Source: Clostridiales bacterium Firm_14
GTDB lineage: Bacteria; Bacillota; Clostridia; Saccharofermentanales; Saccharofermentanaceae
DNA: 64,000 bases
Assembly: GCA_001604135.1 (NCBI GenBank)
Contig: LVAT01000006.1
Coordinates: forward strand, 124,001-188,000
Reading direction: 5' to 3'
The notes beneath the pieces were generated by a model. That model was given only the letters and a program-made list of their open reading frames with translations. It made no database searches and was not told where the DNA came from. Positions 49,630 to 58,839 of the stretch are shown here, piece after piece; position 1 is the stretch's first letter, and every line of letters begins with the position of its first letter. The position numbers were made by a program, and so were the translations under genes.

Positions 49630-51618
49630 ATGGAACTTTATGTAGACATCAAATTCCTCAACAACTCAGGTGACGGCACTAAGGAGAAGCCGTTCGGCAC
49701 GATCTCCGAAGCAGCTAAGATCGCACAGCCCGGCGACACAGTTCACGTAGCACCCGGCGTATACAGAGAATATGTTTCCCCTTCAAACGGCGGTACCGAG
49801 GATGCGCGCATCACATATGTGAGCGACGTTCCTCTGGGAGCAACGATCTCCGGCGCCGAGCAGATCACCACATGGAAGCCTTACGACGGCGACGTTTATG
49901 TCTGCGAGGTCGACAATTCCATTTTCGCGCCTGACTACAATCCCTACACGACTTTCTGCTACGGCGACTGGTATTTCGCTGGCAAGAACAAACACGTAGG
50001 ATGCGTTTACATCAACGACAGAAGACTCTATGAGGCAGCTTCGGTCGAAGAAGTCATCAAGGCCCAGGTCTATAAGTGCTCATGGGTTCCCGAAGAATCA
50101 AAGTACAAGTGGTACGCAGAACAAAAGGGCGATAAGACAGTGATCTATGCTAACTTCGGCGGCCTCGACCCCAATTCCGAGATGGCAGAGATCAACGTCA
50201 GAAGAATGTGCTTCTTCCCTGCCGAGACAGGCCGCAACTACATCACGGTAAGAGGCTTTAAGATCTGCAAGGCAGCAACTAACTGGGCACCTCCGGCAGC
50301 ATGGCAGGAAGGCATGATCGGTCCTCACTGGTCAAAGGGCTGGATCATCGAAGACAACGAAGTATATTTCTCCAAGTGCTCAGGCATCGGCCTCGGCAAA
50401 TATTTAGATCTCGAGAACAACCACTACTTCACGTATGAGCACCTGAAGAGCCCCACACAGATGGAGCGTGACGCAGTCTGCCGCGGCCAGTATCACGGTT
50501 GGCTCAAAGAAAATATCGGCAGCCACATCATCCGCAGAAACAACATCCATCACTGCGAGCAGGGCGGCATCATCGGCCGTATGGGCGCTGTTTTCTCGAT
50601 CATCGAAGATAACCACATCCACCACATCAATAACATGATGGAATTGGGCGGCGCAGAAGTTGCCGGCATCAAGCTCCACGCAGCAATAGACGTCATCATG
50701 AGAAGAAACCACATCCACCACTCGACGATGGGCATCTGGACCGACTGGGAAGCACAGGGCACGAGAATTACCCAGAACCTTCTGCACGACAACCAGCGGC
50801 CTGAATACGCAACACCTCTCAAGGGCGGTATGGGAAGCGAAGATATCTTCGTCGAAGTCGGTCACGGCCCTACTCTGATCGATAACAACATTCTCTTGTC
50901 CGACGTATCTTTGCGCATAGCAACACAGGGTGTCGCAATGGTCCACAACCTGATCTGCGGCGCATTCACATCCGTAGGCGCAGGCACAGACTGGCGCTAT
51001 ACGCCTTACCACATGCCGCACAGGACTGAAGTCATGGGCTTCATGACGATCCTTCACGGCGACGACAGATTCTATAACAACATCTTCTTCCAGAAGCACC
51101 CGAAGGCTTCCCTTGTATCCACTTTCGATGACGGCAGGGTCGAAGTCGAGGAGCGCGTGGTAGGAACACACGTCTGGGATCAGTATCCTCTCTATGAGGA
51201 ATGGATCAAGCAGTTCGACCTGGAAAGCGACACGCCCGACATGATGAAGATCGCAGAGGCACATTTCGGCAAGCTCCCTGTCTGGATCGACGGAAACGCT
51301 TATCTCGGCGGCTCTCTGCGCTACTGCAAGGAGAAGAATTATCTCGTAAATGACGAGACCAAGGTCTATGTCAATGTAAAGGAAGACGGCGACAAGGTCT
51401 ACCTCGACACCAACCTTGCTGATGCGATCGGCTCATTCACTTCTGAGCTTGTCACCACAGACGTTCTCGGCAAGGCATTCGAGCCCCAGCAGAGATTCGA
51501 AGATAAGGACGGCAACGACATCATTTTCGACACCGACTACTTCGGCGCGAAGAGGACTGCGATCATCCCCGGACCTTTTGCTACTCTCGATATTGAGGGC
51601 ATAAATGTAGTACTGTAA
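49630..51618 (+). CDS. GH120-type beta-xylosidase (right-handed beta-helix)
   Basis: 662 residues, SD GAGG. The fold and order of motifs match XylC of Thermoanaerobacterium: AAKIAQPGDTVHVAPGVYRE at the start, WAPPAAWQEGMIGPHWSKGW, AGIKLHAAIDV, then the nucleophile Asp372 in TDWEAQGTR and the acid/base Glu409 in FVEVGHGP. Between the two lies a longer loop than in XylC (about 14 extra residues). There is no signal peptide, so it should act in the cytoplasm on imported xylo-oligosaccharides. No transporter or xylose gene is adjacent; a minus-strand solute-binding protein follows. Confidence 0.93.
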   Translation: MELYVDIKFLNNSGDGTKEKPFGTISEAAKIAQPGDTVHVAPGVYREYVSPSNGGTEDARITYVSDVPLGATISGAEQITTWKPYDGDVYVCEVDNSIFAPDYNPYTTFCYGDWYFAGKNKHVGCVYINDRRLYEAASVEEVIKAQVYKCSWVPEESKYKWYAEQKGDKTVIYANFGGLDPNSEMAEINVRRMCFFPAETGRNYITVRGFKICKAATNWAPPAAWQEGMIGPHWSKGWIIEDNEVYFSKCSGIGLGKYLDLENNHYFTYEHLKSPTQMERDAVCRGQYHGWLKENIGSHIIRRNNIHHCEQGGIIGRMGAVFSIIEDNHIHHINNMMELGGAEVAGIKLHAAIDVIMRRNHIHHSTMGIWTDWEAQGTRITQNLLHDNQRPEYATPLKGGMGSEDIFVEVGHGPTLIDNNILLSDVSLRIATQGVAMVHNLICGAFTSVGAGTDWRYTPYHMPHRTEVMGFMTILHGDDRFYNNIFFQKHPKASLVSTFDDGRVEVEERVVGTHVWDQYPLYEEWIKQFDLESDTPDMMKIAEAHFGKLPVWIDGNAYLGGSLRYCKEKNYLVNDETKVYVNVKEDGDKVYLDTNLADAIGSFTSELVTTDVLGKAFEPQQRFEDKDGNDIIFDTDYFGAKRTAIIPGPFATLDIEGINVVL

Positions 51619-51639
51619 GGCTTAATTCAGCTTTAAAAC

Positions 51640-51670
51640 GAGGCTGTCTCCCTGCGAGGCAGCCTTTATA
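51640..51670 (+). terminator. Rho-independent terminator of the GH120 gene
   Basis: AGGCTG-T-CTC and GAG-G-CAGCCT pair around CCTGC with one mismatched pair, followed by TTTATA. The stem could also serve the convergent minus-strand gene. Confidence 0.8.
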
Positions 51671-51676
51671 TGCAAT

Positions 51677-51701
51677 AAAAACCTCTAATAAAGAAATGCT
51701 T
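51677..51701 (-). repeat. 3-prime-flank repeat, copy 1
   Basis: A 25-mer identical at 23 of 25 positions to 53311-53335. Each copy lies 19-28 bp after the stop of a minus-strand gene. As RNA both copies can form a 5-bp stem around TTTATT and end in TTTTT, so they may be weak terminators. Confidence 0.55.
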
Positions 51702-51719
51702 TTCTAAATACTGAACGTC

Positions 51720-53195
51720 TCATTTATGAAATGTTTCCCATTGCTTATTTACCGAACTCAAATACTCATCGATGCCGGCTGTCTTTTGCTTTTGGGAGTA
51801 TTCATTGACCGCTTCATCCAAGGACATTCCATTAAGACTGCACAGAAAGTCGTCAAGATTCATCGAGACATCACCATATCTTGTAGTATCTGCTTCGAAT
51901 CCTATAAATGGTGAAAGCTTTACTTTTTTATAAAATGCGACATATTCATCTTTGCGGTTAACGGTAAATGATTCACCCTTAACAGGATGCAGATTTACAA
52001 ACAGATTCAGGCTGACTTTGGTCATGAAATCATATGGCATTTCAGTGCCGTCAATTTTAACCGCGAAACCGTCTTTAATCATATAATCTACGTCCTGCTT
52101 GCCATACAAGAGAATATTTCCGTATTTTTCTTCAGTGTAAAAAATCCGCAAAAAATCAACAACAGCATCTAATTTTACTGTATTGCTTGAGATACCAATC
52201 GATGTGTTGATCCTTGGTGAAAGAAACGGCGGTAGTTTTTTAATGCAGATATTATTCTTATATAAACATTCTGCAGGTTCACCTGTTGCTAATACCGCAA
52301 GGAATTTTCCTGACTCCAAATTGGCTAAATCGGCGTCGGAGGGTGTGTTCTGATAATATGTCACGGAACCTGACATATACCCGTCTTTCTTCATATGCTC
52401 GAGCACTTTTAAATAATTGATAAGTTTCTCCGATTCCAATGCGTTCTCTATTTTCATGGCGTCATAGTCATAAAGCAGACCGTCCCTTATTTCACACCCT
52501 ATCATTCCATCAAAATCATAATCAGTTATCAGGTATTGAAAGCGCGGGGCAACCTTATCATTCCACTCGACGTTTTTTATCATCTTATAAATGCCGTCTA
52601 TGCTTCCGTCCCAGTTTTCTATATTTTCTTCGTTGATATAATCCTTGTTAAAAGCAGCATATATGCCTTGGTCATCCAGATTTGTCTGCGGTATGGAGAA
52701 AATATGGCCGTTGCACTTGACCGCTTCCCATAACGGGGCCGGAAATGCCTCGTAAAGCGCTTTCCCCTTATCAGTTGTAATTACCTCATCCAAGTTCATT
52801 ACTGCCCCTGAATTAATGAGTTTGTATATATTATTGTCTTCATCACCAAGGCCCAGAAATGCAACCTCTGCATTTCCGTTCTTCAGTTCTTTCTCAACAT
52901 TCTCGAAATATTCATTCTTTTCAAAATTGTATTCAAAGCATTTTATCTGAAGCTGATACTTGTAACCGTCTTTTATAAGTTCCTCATTAAAAAGTCTCAG
53001 ATTGCTGTCTTCCACATGGCAAAAAGACGGCACGGCAAATGTTATTACCGTAGCATCCGGATCTACAAGAATCTGACTATCAGAACATGTTGTTTCTGTT
53101 GCCCAGCTCTCGTTCCTGCTCCCGCAAGCTGCAAAAGGTAACGCCATAGCTAAGATCATTGCAGCGCTTATAACCTTTTGTAAAGAAATATTCAT
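51720..53195 (-). CDS. Family 1-like extracellular solute-binding lipoprotein
   Basis: 491 residues, SD AAAGGAG. Lipobox LPFAAC with Cys24; then a two-lobed periplasmic-binding fold. Visible pieces are TVITFAVPSF, GNAEVAFLGLGDEDNNIYKLINSG, NLDEVITTD and FSIPQTNLDDQG, all usual for carbohydrate-type binding proteins. No permease or ATPase gene is next to it, so it is an orphan or works with a distant transporter. Its codons look AT-richer than those of the genes on either side. The ligand is not known. Confidence 0.8.
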   Translation of the reverse strand: MNISLQKVISAAMILAMALPFAACGSRNESWATETTCSDSQILVDPDATVITFAVPSFCHVEDSNLRLFNEELIKDGYKYQLQIKCFEYNFEKNEYFENVEKELKNGNAEVAFLGLGDEDNNIYKLINSGAVMNLDEVITTDKGKALYEAFPAPLWEAVKCNGHIFSIPQTNLDDQGIYAAFNKDYINEENIENWDGSIDGIYKMIKNVEWNDKVAPRFQYLITDYDFDGMIGCEIRDGLLYDYDAMKIENALESEKLINYLKVLEHMKKDGYMSGSVTYYQNTPSDADLANLESGKFLAVLATGEPAECLYKNNICIKKLPPFLSPRINTSIGISSNTVKLDAVVDFLRIFYTEEKYGNILLYGKQDVDYMIKDGFAVKIDGTEMPYDFMTKVSLNLFVNLHPVKGESFTVNRKDEYVAFYKKVKLSPFIGFEADTTRYGDVSMNLDDFLCSLNGMSLDEAVNEYSQKQKTAGIDEYLSSVNKQWETFHK

Positions 53196-53255
53196 TAAAC
53201 TCTCCTTTTCCCGGCATTAAGAAATGGCGGGAGTAACATTTATTCGAATTATTTT

Positions 53256-53298
53256 AAAAAACGTGATGGTCTTGCTTTTGATCGGCAAAACCACCACG
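53256..53298 (-). terminator. Rho-independent terminator
   Basis: On the minus strand GTGGTGGTTTTGC and GCAAGACCATCAC pair with two G-U, followed by GTTTTTT. It ends the transcript of the small secreted protein, so that gene is separate from the solute-binding gene. Confidence 0.85.
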
Positions 53299-53310
53299 GT
53301 TCATTACGTA

Positions 53311-53335
53311 AAAAACCTCAAATAAAGAGATGCTT
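53311..53335 (-). repeat. 3-prime-flank repeat, copy 2
   Basis: Second copy of the 25-mer at 51677-51701. The stem pairing ATCTC/GAGGT is kept here by a changed base, while copy 1 uses G-U pairs, which suggests that the RNA structure matters. Confidence 0.55.
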
Positions 53336-53362
53336 CACCGCGTCCTGCTCCACTTTATGGGA

Positions 53363-53761
53363 TCAAGCTTCCTTATCGTCGAAAGTAGGAGCTTGCCAGT
53401 TTTGACCGCCGGCAGAAACTCTGTGTGTGCTTGAGATGCTGACGCTCTTGCAGCCGGTGGGTGCTGAAAAGCTTAAAGATGCTCTCTTGTAGTGTCCTGT
53501 ACCGTTGCTCTTGGAACCGCCTTTACCACTTGTAGTGTTACAATAGTTGTATCTTGATTCAACAGATAATGTATCGGCATAATAACCATATTCTGTGAAT
53601 GCAGTTGCAGTGCGATACTTAATGTCAGATTTGCAATAAACACCATAGCCACCAACAGTTGCGGTCTGTGTCGGAGCAGCAAATACATTTGCGCCTCCGA
53701 TAGTAGCAATAACTGCTGCTGCAAGACCTAATGCCAAAACAGACTTTTTGAATGATTTCAT
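53363..53761 (-). CDS. Small secreted protein, unknown function
   Basis: 132 residues, SD AGGAGA. A Sec signal peptide with VFA-A cleavage near residue 28 leaves about 104 residues, rich in Ser, Thr, Gly and Tyr with three cysteines (YCKS, YCNT, GCKS). The strands YYADTLSVESRYNYC and YKRASLSFSAPTG suggest a small beta protein. It has its own long leader and its own terminator. It could be a bacteriocin-like or surface-bound product; no immunity or export gene is next to it. Not recognised as any known family. Confidence 0.75.
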   Translation of the reverse strand: MKSFKKSVLALGLAAAVIATIGGANVFAAPTQTATVGGYGVYCKSDIKYRTATAFTEYGYYADTLSVESRYNYCNTTSGKGGSKSNGTGHYKRASLSFSAPTGCKSVSISSTHRVSAGGQNWQAPTFDDKEA

Positions 53762-54085
53762 AAGTATTCTCCTATTCTATTTTTATTGCCTTAAAAGGCT
53801 TAGACTTTAACGTGCTCTGGTTGAATCATGAATTTCTTGTATGTCGAACACAGCTACTGAAACATCAGTAACTTAATAAGCTGTACCTCCATTACATGAG
53901 AAATACTTTTCGAACACCGGTGCAGTTAAAGCTATTATCTAAATATCATGAAGCTTAAGTTAAAGTCAATGAAAAACGCCAACCTCAGGGATAAAGTAAA
54001 AAATCCGGGGATAAAGTAAAATTTATCAATGAATTTTGATGAAAACCAAGCATTATTTCGCGCTCTCAAACAGACGCGGAATTCC
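53762..54085 (-). promoter_or_regulatory. Leader and promoter region of the small secreted protein
   Basis: This stretch has no gene. TACTGA-AACA-TCAGTA (53855-53870) is a perfect 6-bp dyad. CGAACAC occurs twice, at 53845-53851 and 53911-53917, 66 bp apart. No consensus promoter was found. Confidence 0.35.
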
Positions 54086-54127
54086 GGCAAAAACAAAAGG
54101 AGCTGCCTCCTGTGAGGCAACTCCTTT
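54086..54127 (-). terminator. Rho-independent terminator of the two-component operon
   Basis: AAAGGAG-C-TGCCTC pairs with GAGGCA-A-CTCCTTT around CTGT; on the minus strand it is followed by TTTTGTTTTTG. Confidence 0.93.
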
Positions 54128-54147
54128 GGATTAAGTCCTAATGGTAA

Positions 54148-55746
54148 TTACATCTTCACTGTGGCAATAAACCGGTCTCCGTCGCTTCTCACATCGAGTT
54201 TGTAACCGAGCATCGCGAGGTTGTTGTCCGCTATTGCAAGTCCTAAGCCTGTGCCCTTGCTGCCGCGTGACAGGCTGCCCTTTGCAAAAGCCTGCTTGAG
54301 GTTCTTGATGTCTTCCAGTTTCTCAGAAGAAATGTTGGATATCGTAAGACCGCCTGCATCTAAGGCAACATCTATCTCGGTGCCTTCTTTACTGTAGAGG
54401 ACCGCATTATTAATGAGGTTTGATACCGCCTGCTCGAAAAGCTTCACGTCGGTCTTTACCACGACATTTTTGTTGTCGAAATTCACCTTCAGAGAACGCT
54501 CTGTTATCACGTGTTCGTTGTCGGAAATGATCTTGCCGATGAGAGAACCCAGATCCACGTCGGACTTATTGATTACGGCCGACTGGTTCTCGGATTTGGA
54601 GAACTCCAGAATATCACCCACCATTTTGTTCATCTGGGTAACTTTCTCCTGAATCTTGCCTGCGTAGTACTCCCTCTTGTCTGTCGCGATGTTGTTCGAC
54701 AGGTTCTCGGAATATGCTGAGATTGCCGCCATCGGAGTCTTTAAATCGTGTGCCATCGCGTCGACCATCTTGCGCCTGTATTCGAAGATCTCGAATCTTC
54801 TCTTTTTGACGTTGTAGCTGATCGTTGCAGGAATGAAGGCGAAGGCCACGGCGAGCCAGATAATGACAACAACTGCAATCGTGATTTCTTTTTTGTAGGC
54901 AGTCGTGAAAGGTATGTATTCAGGATTCATACCGGATATTTCATATTGCAGGCCTTTGCCACTTGATAATTCCCGGTAAAAACCTTTACATTCTTCATCA
55001 GTAACCGGACCTTCGCATCCTTCAATGAAGCCGTAATTGACACTTTGGTATACATTGTCTTCGGGCTCCGTATGATGATTTGTCGAAGTATATAGAGTAT
55101 ATCCTTCGATATTATCAGGAACGATCCTGAACTTCAGTCCGGCAGGAATATAATCCGAGTAATCTGCTTCTTTACATATCACGACCTCAGCGGGAATAAA
55201 CGTTCCTTTGCTGAGATCGGCATAGAATTCAGTACAGTAAAATTCTAATTTCAAACCCTTTGGACAGTACTCTTCCCCGTTATAATAGGGCAGATAGTAT
55301 TCCAATATTTCAGGCGTATTAAAGTATTCCAAATACTTATTGTCCGCAAGCATCAGCAACTGCGAACGGAAAGTGTCCATATCGTTATTGTCAGTCCAAT
55401 AGGCATATTCCAAGAAAGCCGTTTTACCGGAATCAAATACACCATATCCGTCGACTTTGATCTTGCATTTTGACTTTGTCTGCGTATAATAGCCAACCGC
55501 TCCGGCCTTGATCTTGACCAGATCCTCAGCTGTTATCTCTTCTTTGTCCATGATCTCGAAAAAACCGTCATCAAGCGAGTTTTGATAATCTGAGCACTCA
55601 GACTCGGCTTCTGAAATATATAAGGCAAATCCGGGCAATGTCAATAAAAATGCGATCGCAAACAATACGGCCAGCATGATGACAACACTAACGACATATG
55701 TGGGTATAAACTTCGGCTTCTTAATTGTTTCTTTGCGCACTTTCAT
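54148..55746 (-). CDS. Sensor histidine kinase
   Basis: 532 residues, SD GGAGG. Two membrane segments (about 19-42 and 296-316) enclose a sensor domain of about 250 residues. The cytoplasmic part has His333 in MAHDLKTPMAAISAYSENL (H-box), N-box ISNLINNAVLYS and G-box KGTGLGLAIADNNL. It follows the response regulator gene by 4 bp. The sensor domain is not recognised; it is rich in acidic and aromatic residues. The kinase is of the HPK1/EnvZ-like type. Confidence 0.95.
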   Translation of the reverse strand: MKVRKETIKKPKFIPTYVVSVVIMLAVLFAIAFLLTLPGFALYISEAESECSDYQNSLDDGFFEIMDKEEITAEDLVKIKAGAVGYYTQTKSKCKIKVDGYGVFDSGKTAFLEYAYWTDNNDMDTFRSQLLMLADNKYLEYFNTPEILEYYLPYYNGEEYCPKGLKLEFYCTEFYADLSKGTFIPAEVVICKEADYSDYIPAGLKFRIVPDNIEGYTLYTSTNHHTEPEDNVYQSVNYGFIEGCEGPVTDEECKGFYRELSSGKGLQYEISGMNPEYIPFTTAYKKEITIAVVVIIWLAVAFAFIPATISYNVKKRRFEIFEYRRKMVDAMAHDLKTPMAAISAYSENLSNNIATDKREYYAGKIQEKVTQMNKMVGDILEFSKSENQSAVINKSDVDLGSLIGKIISDNEHVITERSLKVNFDNKNVVVKTDVKLFEQAVSNLINNAVLYSKEGTEIDVALDAGGLTISNISSEKLEDIKNLKQAFAKGSLSRGSKGTGLGLAIADNNLAMLGYKLDVRSDGDRFIATVKM

Positions 55747-55750
55747 GGTT

Positions 55751-56428
55751 CTATTCCTCCGTCAGACGATAACCCCTGCCGATCACGGTCTTTATCTGGG
55801 AGGAAGCGCTGCCCAAGCTCTCGCGGAGTCTTCTTATCGTGTTGTCCACTACTCTGTCGCTCACGTCCAGGTCGTCGCTCCAGACGTGCTCTAAGATCGA
55901 CTGGCGCGTTAAGACGGAGCCTTTGTTTTCGAGCAGATAGACTAGAAGAAAATACTCCCTGGCATTGATGGCGGTCTCCCGGCCTTTTACTGTGACCAGC
56001 ATCGTTTTCTTGTTAAGGGAGATCTGTCCGCACCGCAATATGTCGCCGCCGCTCTTCTTTGCGCGCTTAAGAAGAGCAAGACTCTTGGCATAAAGGTGAC
56101 GAAGTGAGAAGGGCTTTACAACATAGTCGTCGCAGCCGGCCTCGTATCCCTTAAGTATGTTGTTCTCGGAGCCGAGGGCGGTGAGGAATATTATCGGGCA
56201 GTCGCTTATCTGGCGCGCTGCCTTGCAGATATCAAATCCTGATGCGCCCGGAAGCATTATGTCTAAGATCATGAGATCGAAAGATCCGCTATTAACTTTT
56301 GCCAGTGCATCGTTACCGTCTGAGGCGGTCACGACATCCCAAAGTCCGGCGCCTTCCTCACGGAAGAAATCGCTGGCAGCTTCCAATAGTTCGGGTGAAT
56401 CTTCAACGATCAACAATCTGAAAGACAT
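55751..56428 (-). CDS. OmpR/PhoB-family response regulator
   Basis: 225 residues, SD AAGGAGG. Receiver domain with acidic pocket LLIVEDS and phosphorylated Asp56 in LMILDIMLPG, Thr in FLTALG and Lys in VVKPF. The winged-helix output has INAREYFLLVYLLENKG and DRVVDNTIRRLRESLG, ending in IGRGYRL. It is the first gene of the pair with the kinase. The tandem 11-bp site at 32846 is of the class such regulators bind, but the two loci are 23 kb apart. Confidence 0.97.
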   Translation of the reverse strand: MSFRLLIVEDSPELLEAASDFFREEGAGLWDVVTASDGNDALAKVNSGSFDLMILDIMLPGASGFDICKAARQISDCPIIFLTALGSENNILKGYEAGCDDYVVKPFSLRHLYAKSLALLKRAKKSGGDILRCGQISLNKKTMLVTVKGRETAINAREYFLLVYLLENKGSVLTRQSILEHVWSDDLDVSDRVVDNTIRRLRESLGSASSQIKTVIGRGYRLTEE

Positions 56429-56520
56429 TGCTTCATCCTCCTTACAGGACCATCATAACCCTATGGTATGTCGCCAATATGTCACGGAAAGCACGAAGCA
56501 AAATCCTGTGATCGCTGCTG

Positions 56521-57789
56521 TTATTTCTCTTCTGCGGTCTTCTCTTTCGCGTCCTTGTCCTTCATGAAGCGGTCGAGAATACCGGAGAAGTATTTTCCTG
56601 CCGCCTTGTCGATCTCGAAAACCTTGATCACCTGGATGATGATGATGGCGAGAACCGGTCCTAAGAGGAAGCCTGCTGCGCCCCAGATATAGACGCCTGC
56701 CGCCATCGCGATGAGCGTGATAAGAGGGTGCATTTTTAAGGACTTGCCGAGGACCGCAGGTTCAAGGAAACGGCGGATGACCGACATGAGGATAAGACCT
56801 GCGAGCAATATAGCTGCGGAAATGTACTGGCCGTTTGCGACCTGATAGATCATCATCGGAACCATCGTCGCGCTGACGCCTAATACAGGCAGGAAGTCGA
56901 TGAGCGCCGTGATGATGGAGAGTATGATAGCGTATTCGTGAAGGCCTGCGCACCAGAAGACGATCAGGGATTCAACAGCCGTGATGATGAACAGCACGAG
57001 GTAGCCTCCGAGAACACGGAAGACCGTAACGGAGAGTTCATCAAGGAGTGTGAATATTCTGTTCCTGAACTTCTTGTTGGGCGTGTTCTTTACGAAGAAC
57101 TTCATAACGGCGGGACCGTCATTTATAAAGTAGAATCCGCTTAATACGATGCTGATAACGAAGAATACCGCATAAGGAAGGTTGCCGACGAGTCTGCCGA
57201 CTGTAGAGAATGCATCGTTAATGAACGTAGGAGCCTTGCTGGCGATCGTCTGGCCCATGTTGGTGACGCTTTCCTTAAGAGATTCGATCATGTCGGGCGT
57301 AAGGAAGCCGCCGTTGTCGGAGCTTAAACGGTCAAGGATCTGAAGGTTAACCATCTCGGCAGGCTTGATCGTTCTGGTGAGCTCACCTAAAGTAACCAAA
57401 AGGCTGTTTGCCTGATAGATGAGGCCTATCAAGGCGAGCACGATCAGTATGAATACAACGATGTTTAAGATTACATAGACGGTTATCGATGTTTTGGTGT
57501 AAGTGGACTTTTTCTTGCCCGGCTTGATCTTCGTGGCGTCCTTGTCGAAGGCCTTTGATATAGGTTTTGCGATAAGGACTGAAGTCTTCGAGAGCAGGAA
57601 TCCGATAAGGAACGGAACCAGAATAACGACAACTATCTTGCCTGCGTATGCGAGGCCGGCAATGATCGCGACCATAAGGATGAACTTGAGCATCGACATG
57701 ACGGATGCTCTGTCCCTCTCATATCGTTCAGTGTCGCTTAATGTCTTAGCTTTGGACTTATCTTCCATTTTTACTTTGTTATCTCCCAT
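56521..57789 (-). CDS. AI-2E family transporter (PerM/YtvI-like)
   Basis: 422 residues, SD AAAGGGG. Eight membrane segments in the family pattern: LVPFLIGFLLSKTSVLIAKP at the start, later FVISIVLSGFYFINDG, the GLHEYAIILSIITALIDFLPVLGV motif and IRRFLEPAVLGKSLKMHPL. Relatives export AI-2, other small molecules or Na+/H+; function here is open. Upstream and downstream gaps are short. Confidence 0.93.
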   Translation of the reverse strand: MGDNKVKMEDKSKAKTLSDTERYERDRASVMSMLKFILMVAIIAGLAYAGKIVVVILVPFLIGFLLSKTSVLIAKPISKAFDKDATKIKPGKKKSTYTKTSITVYVILNIVVFILIVLALIGLIYQANSLLVTLGELTRTIKPAEMVNLQILDRLSSDNGGFLTPDMIESLKESVTNMGQTIASKAPTFINDAFSTVGRLVGNLPYAVFFVISIVLSGFYFINDGPAVMKFFVKNTPNKKFRNRIFTLLDELSVTVFRVLGGYLVLFIITAVESLIVFWCAGLHEYAIILSIITALIDFLPVLGVSATMVPMMIYQVANGQYISAAILLAGLILMSVIRRFLEPAVLGKSLKMHPLITLIAMAAGVYIWGAAGFLLGPVLAIIIIQVIKVFEIDKAAGKYFSGILDRFMKDKDAKEKTAEEK

Positions 57790-57828
57790 ATTATTCCCCT
57801 TTTTTCTTCCCCAGATAATTGATGTTTC

Positions 57829-58839
57829 TTATAATCGTACACCCTTCGACAGCAAAATCCAGAAGACCGTCAGGATCATAATGCCCAAAACGAACGTCAG
57901 GTTGAAGCCGGAGAATACACTTTCTGACCTCGTGCCTTCAGCCTCTTCGAACTTCTTGCCGTCTCCGTAAATGTCTGCACTGTATGCGAAATGGAACTCG
58001 CCCAGTGTCTTCCTGAAAAATGCTATGAGTATTACCGCTACGACGATCGCCGGGATCGACGCGAAATAGAACGTGCTCGGAATGTCGCTGTAGACTCTGA
58101 CAGTCGTAAGGTCGACCTCATAAACCACGTTCTCGATGAGGATGCCTGTGATCCGTGCGCCCAGGAGCGTGAGGATCGGTCCGTAGATGTTCTCGGTGTG
58201 GTTTCTTACGACGCAGAGCCACCATCCGATGATCAGGATCGCGAAGATATCGAGAAAATCGAATGAGAAGACCGCGAAGAATATCGGAATCAATAAGAAT
58301 GCCCACTTCCTGTTCTTCTCAGAAAATCCCTGCCATACGGCGCCCAGGAAGAACAAGGAGAAGCCGAATGCCGGAATTACCGTGTCTATCAGGATCTCCA
58401 AGAGCAGTGTCTGGCCGGACATATCATCAACGTGATAGAAAACAGCCGGAAAAACGACCGAACCGCCGAATCTGAGCCAGAGTGCAGCGGTAATATTGTG
58501 GATCGATGATTTCAGAAGGAAAACAGGCGCTCCTGACAGAAATGACAGGACGAGTGCGCCGATTCCGGTGTAGTGGCCGGTAATGCAGAGCCCGCCTTTC
58601 TCGGCGAGAAGCACGGAGGGCGCAACGAATGCGAACATCACGATAACGATGACGATTACCGCACAGCCGATGAGTGATGTCGACGAGAACTCGAAAGCGC
58701 CCGAGAACATGAGTTTTAAGAGCAAAAGTGCAAAGCCCATGCCGACAGAACCGAAAAATACCGGATATCCCCAGTTATAATGCTTTGGGAATCTGAATGC
58801 GTTAACTATATGATTTCCCACGGACTTTAAGAAATCCAT
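57829..58839 (-). CDS. Polytopic membrane protein, unknown function
   Basis: 336 residues from ATG 58839, which overlaps the prepilin peptidase stop by one base (TGATG). Nine or ten membrane segments are spread over the whole length; a soluble stretch lies at about 275-310. No known transporter motif is seen. The overlap makes it a co-translated partner of the peptidase gene. It may be a membrane partner of the type IV-like leader peptidase system or unrelated. Confidence 0.65.
   Translation of the reverse strand: MDFLKSVGNHIVNAFRFPKHYNWGYPVFFGSVGMGFALLLLKLMFSGAFEFSSTSLIGCAVIVIVIVMFAFVAPSVLLAEKGGLCITGHYTGIGALVLSFLSGAPVFLLKSSIHNITAALWLRFGGSVVFPAVFYHVDDMSGQTLLLEILIDTVIPAFGFSLFFLGAVWQGFSEKNRKWAFLLIPIFFAVFSFDFLDIFAILIIGWWLCVVRNHTENIYGPILTLLGARITGILIENVVYEVDLTTVRVYSDIPSTFYFASIPAIVVAVILIAFFRKTLGEFHFAYSADIYGDGKKFEEAEGTRSESVFSGFNLTFVLGIMILTVFWILLSKGVRL

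Noticed and set aside
50404-51264. 286-codon open frame opposite the GH120 gene
   Set aside because: It mirrors the codon bias of the GH120 gene; no SD, and the sense frame carries all catalytic motifs.
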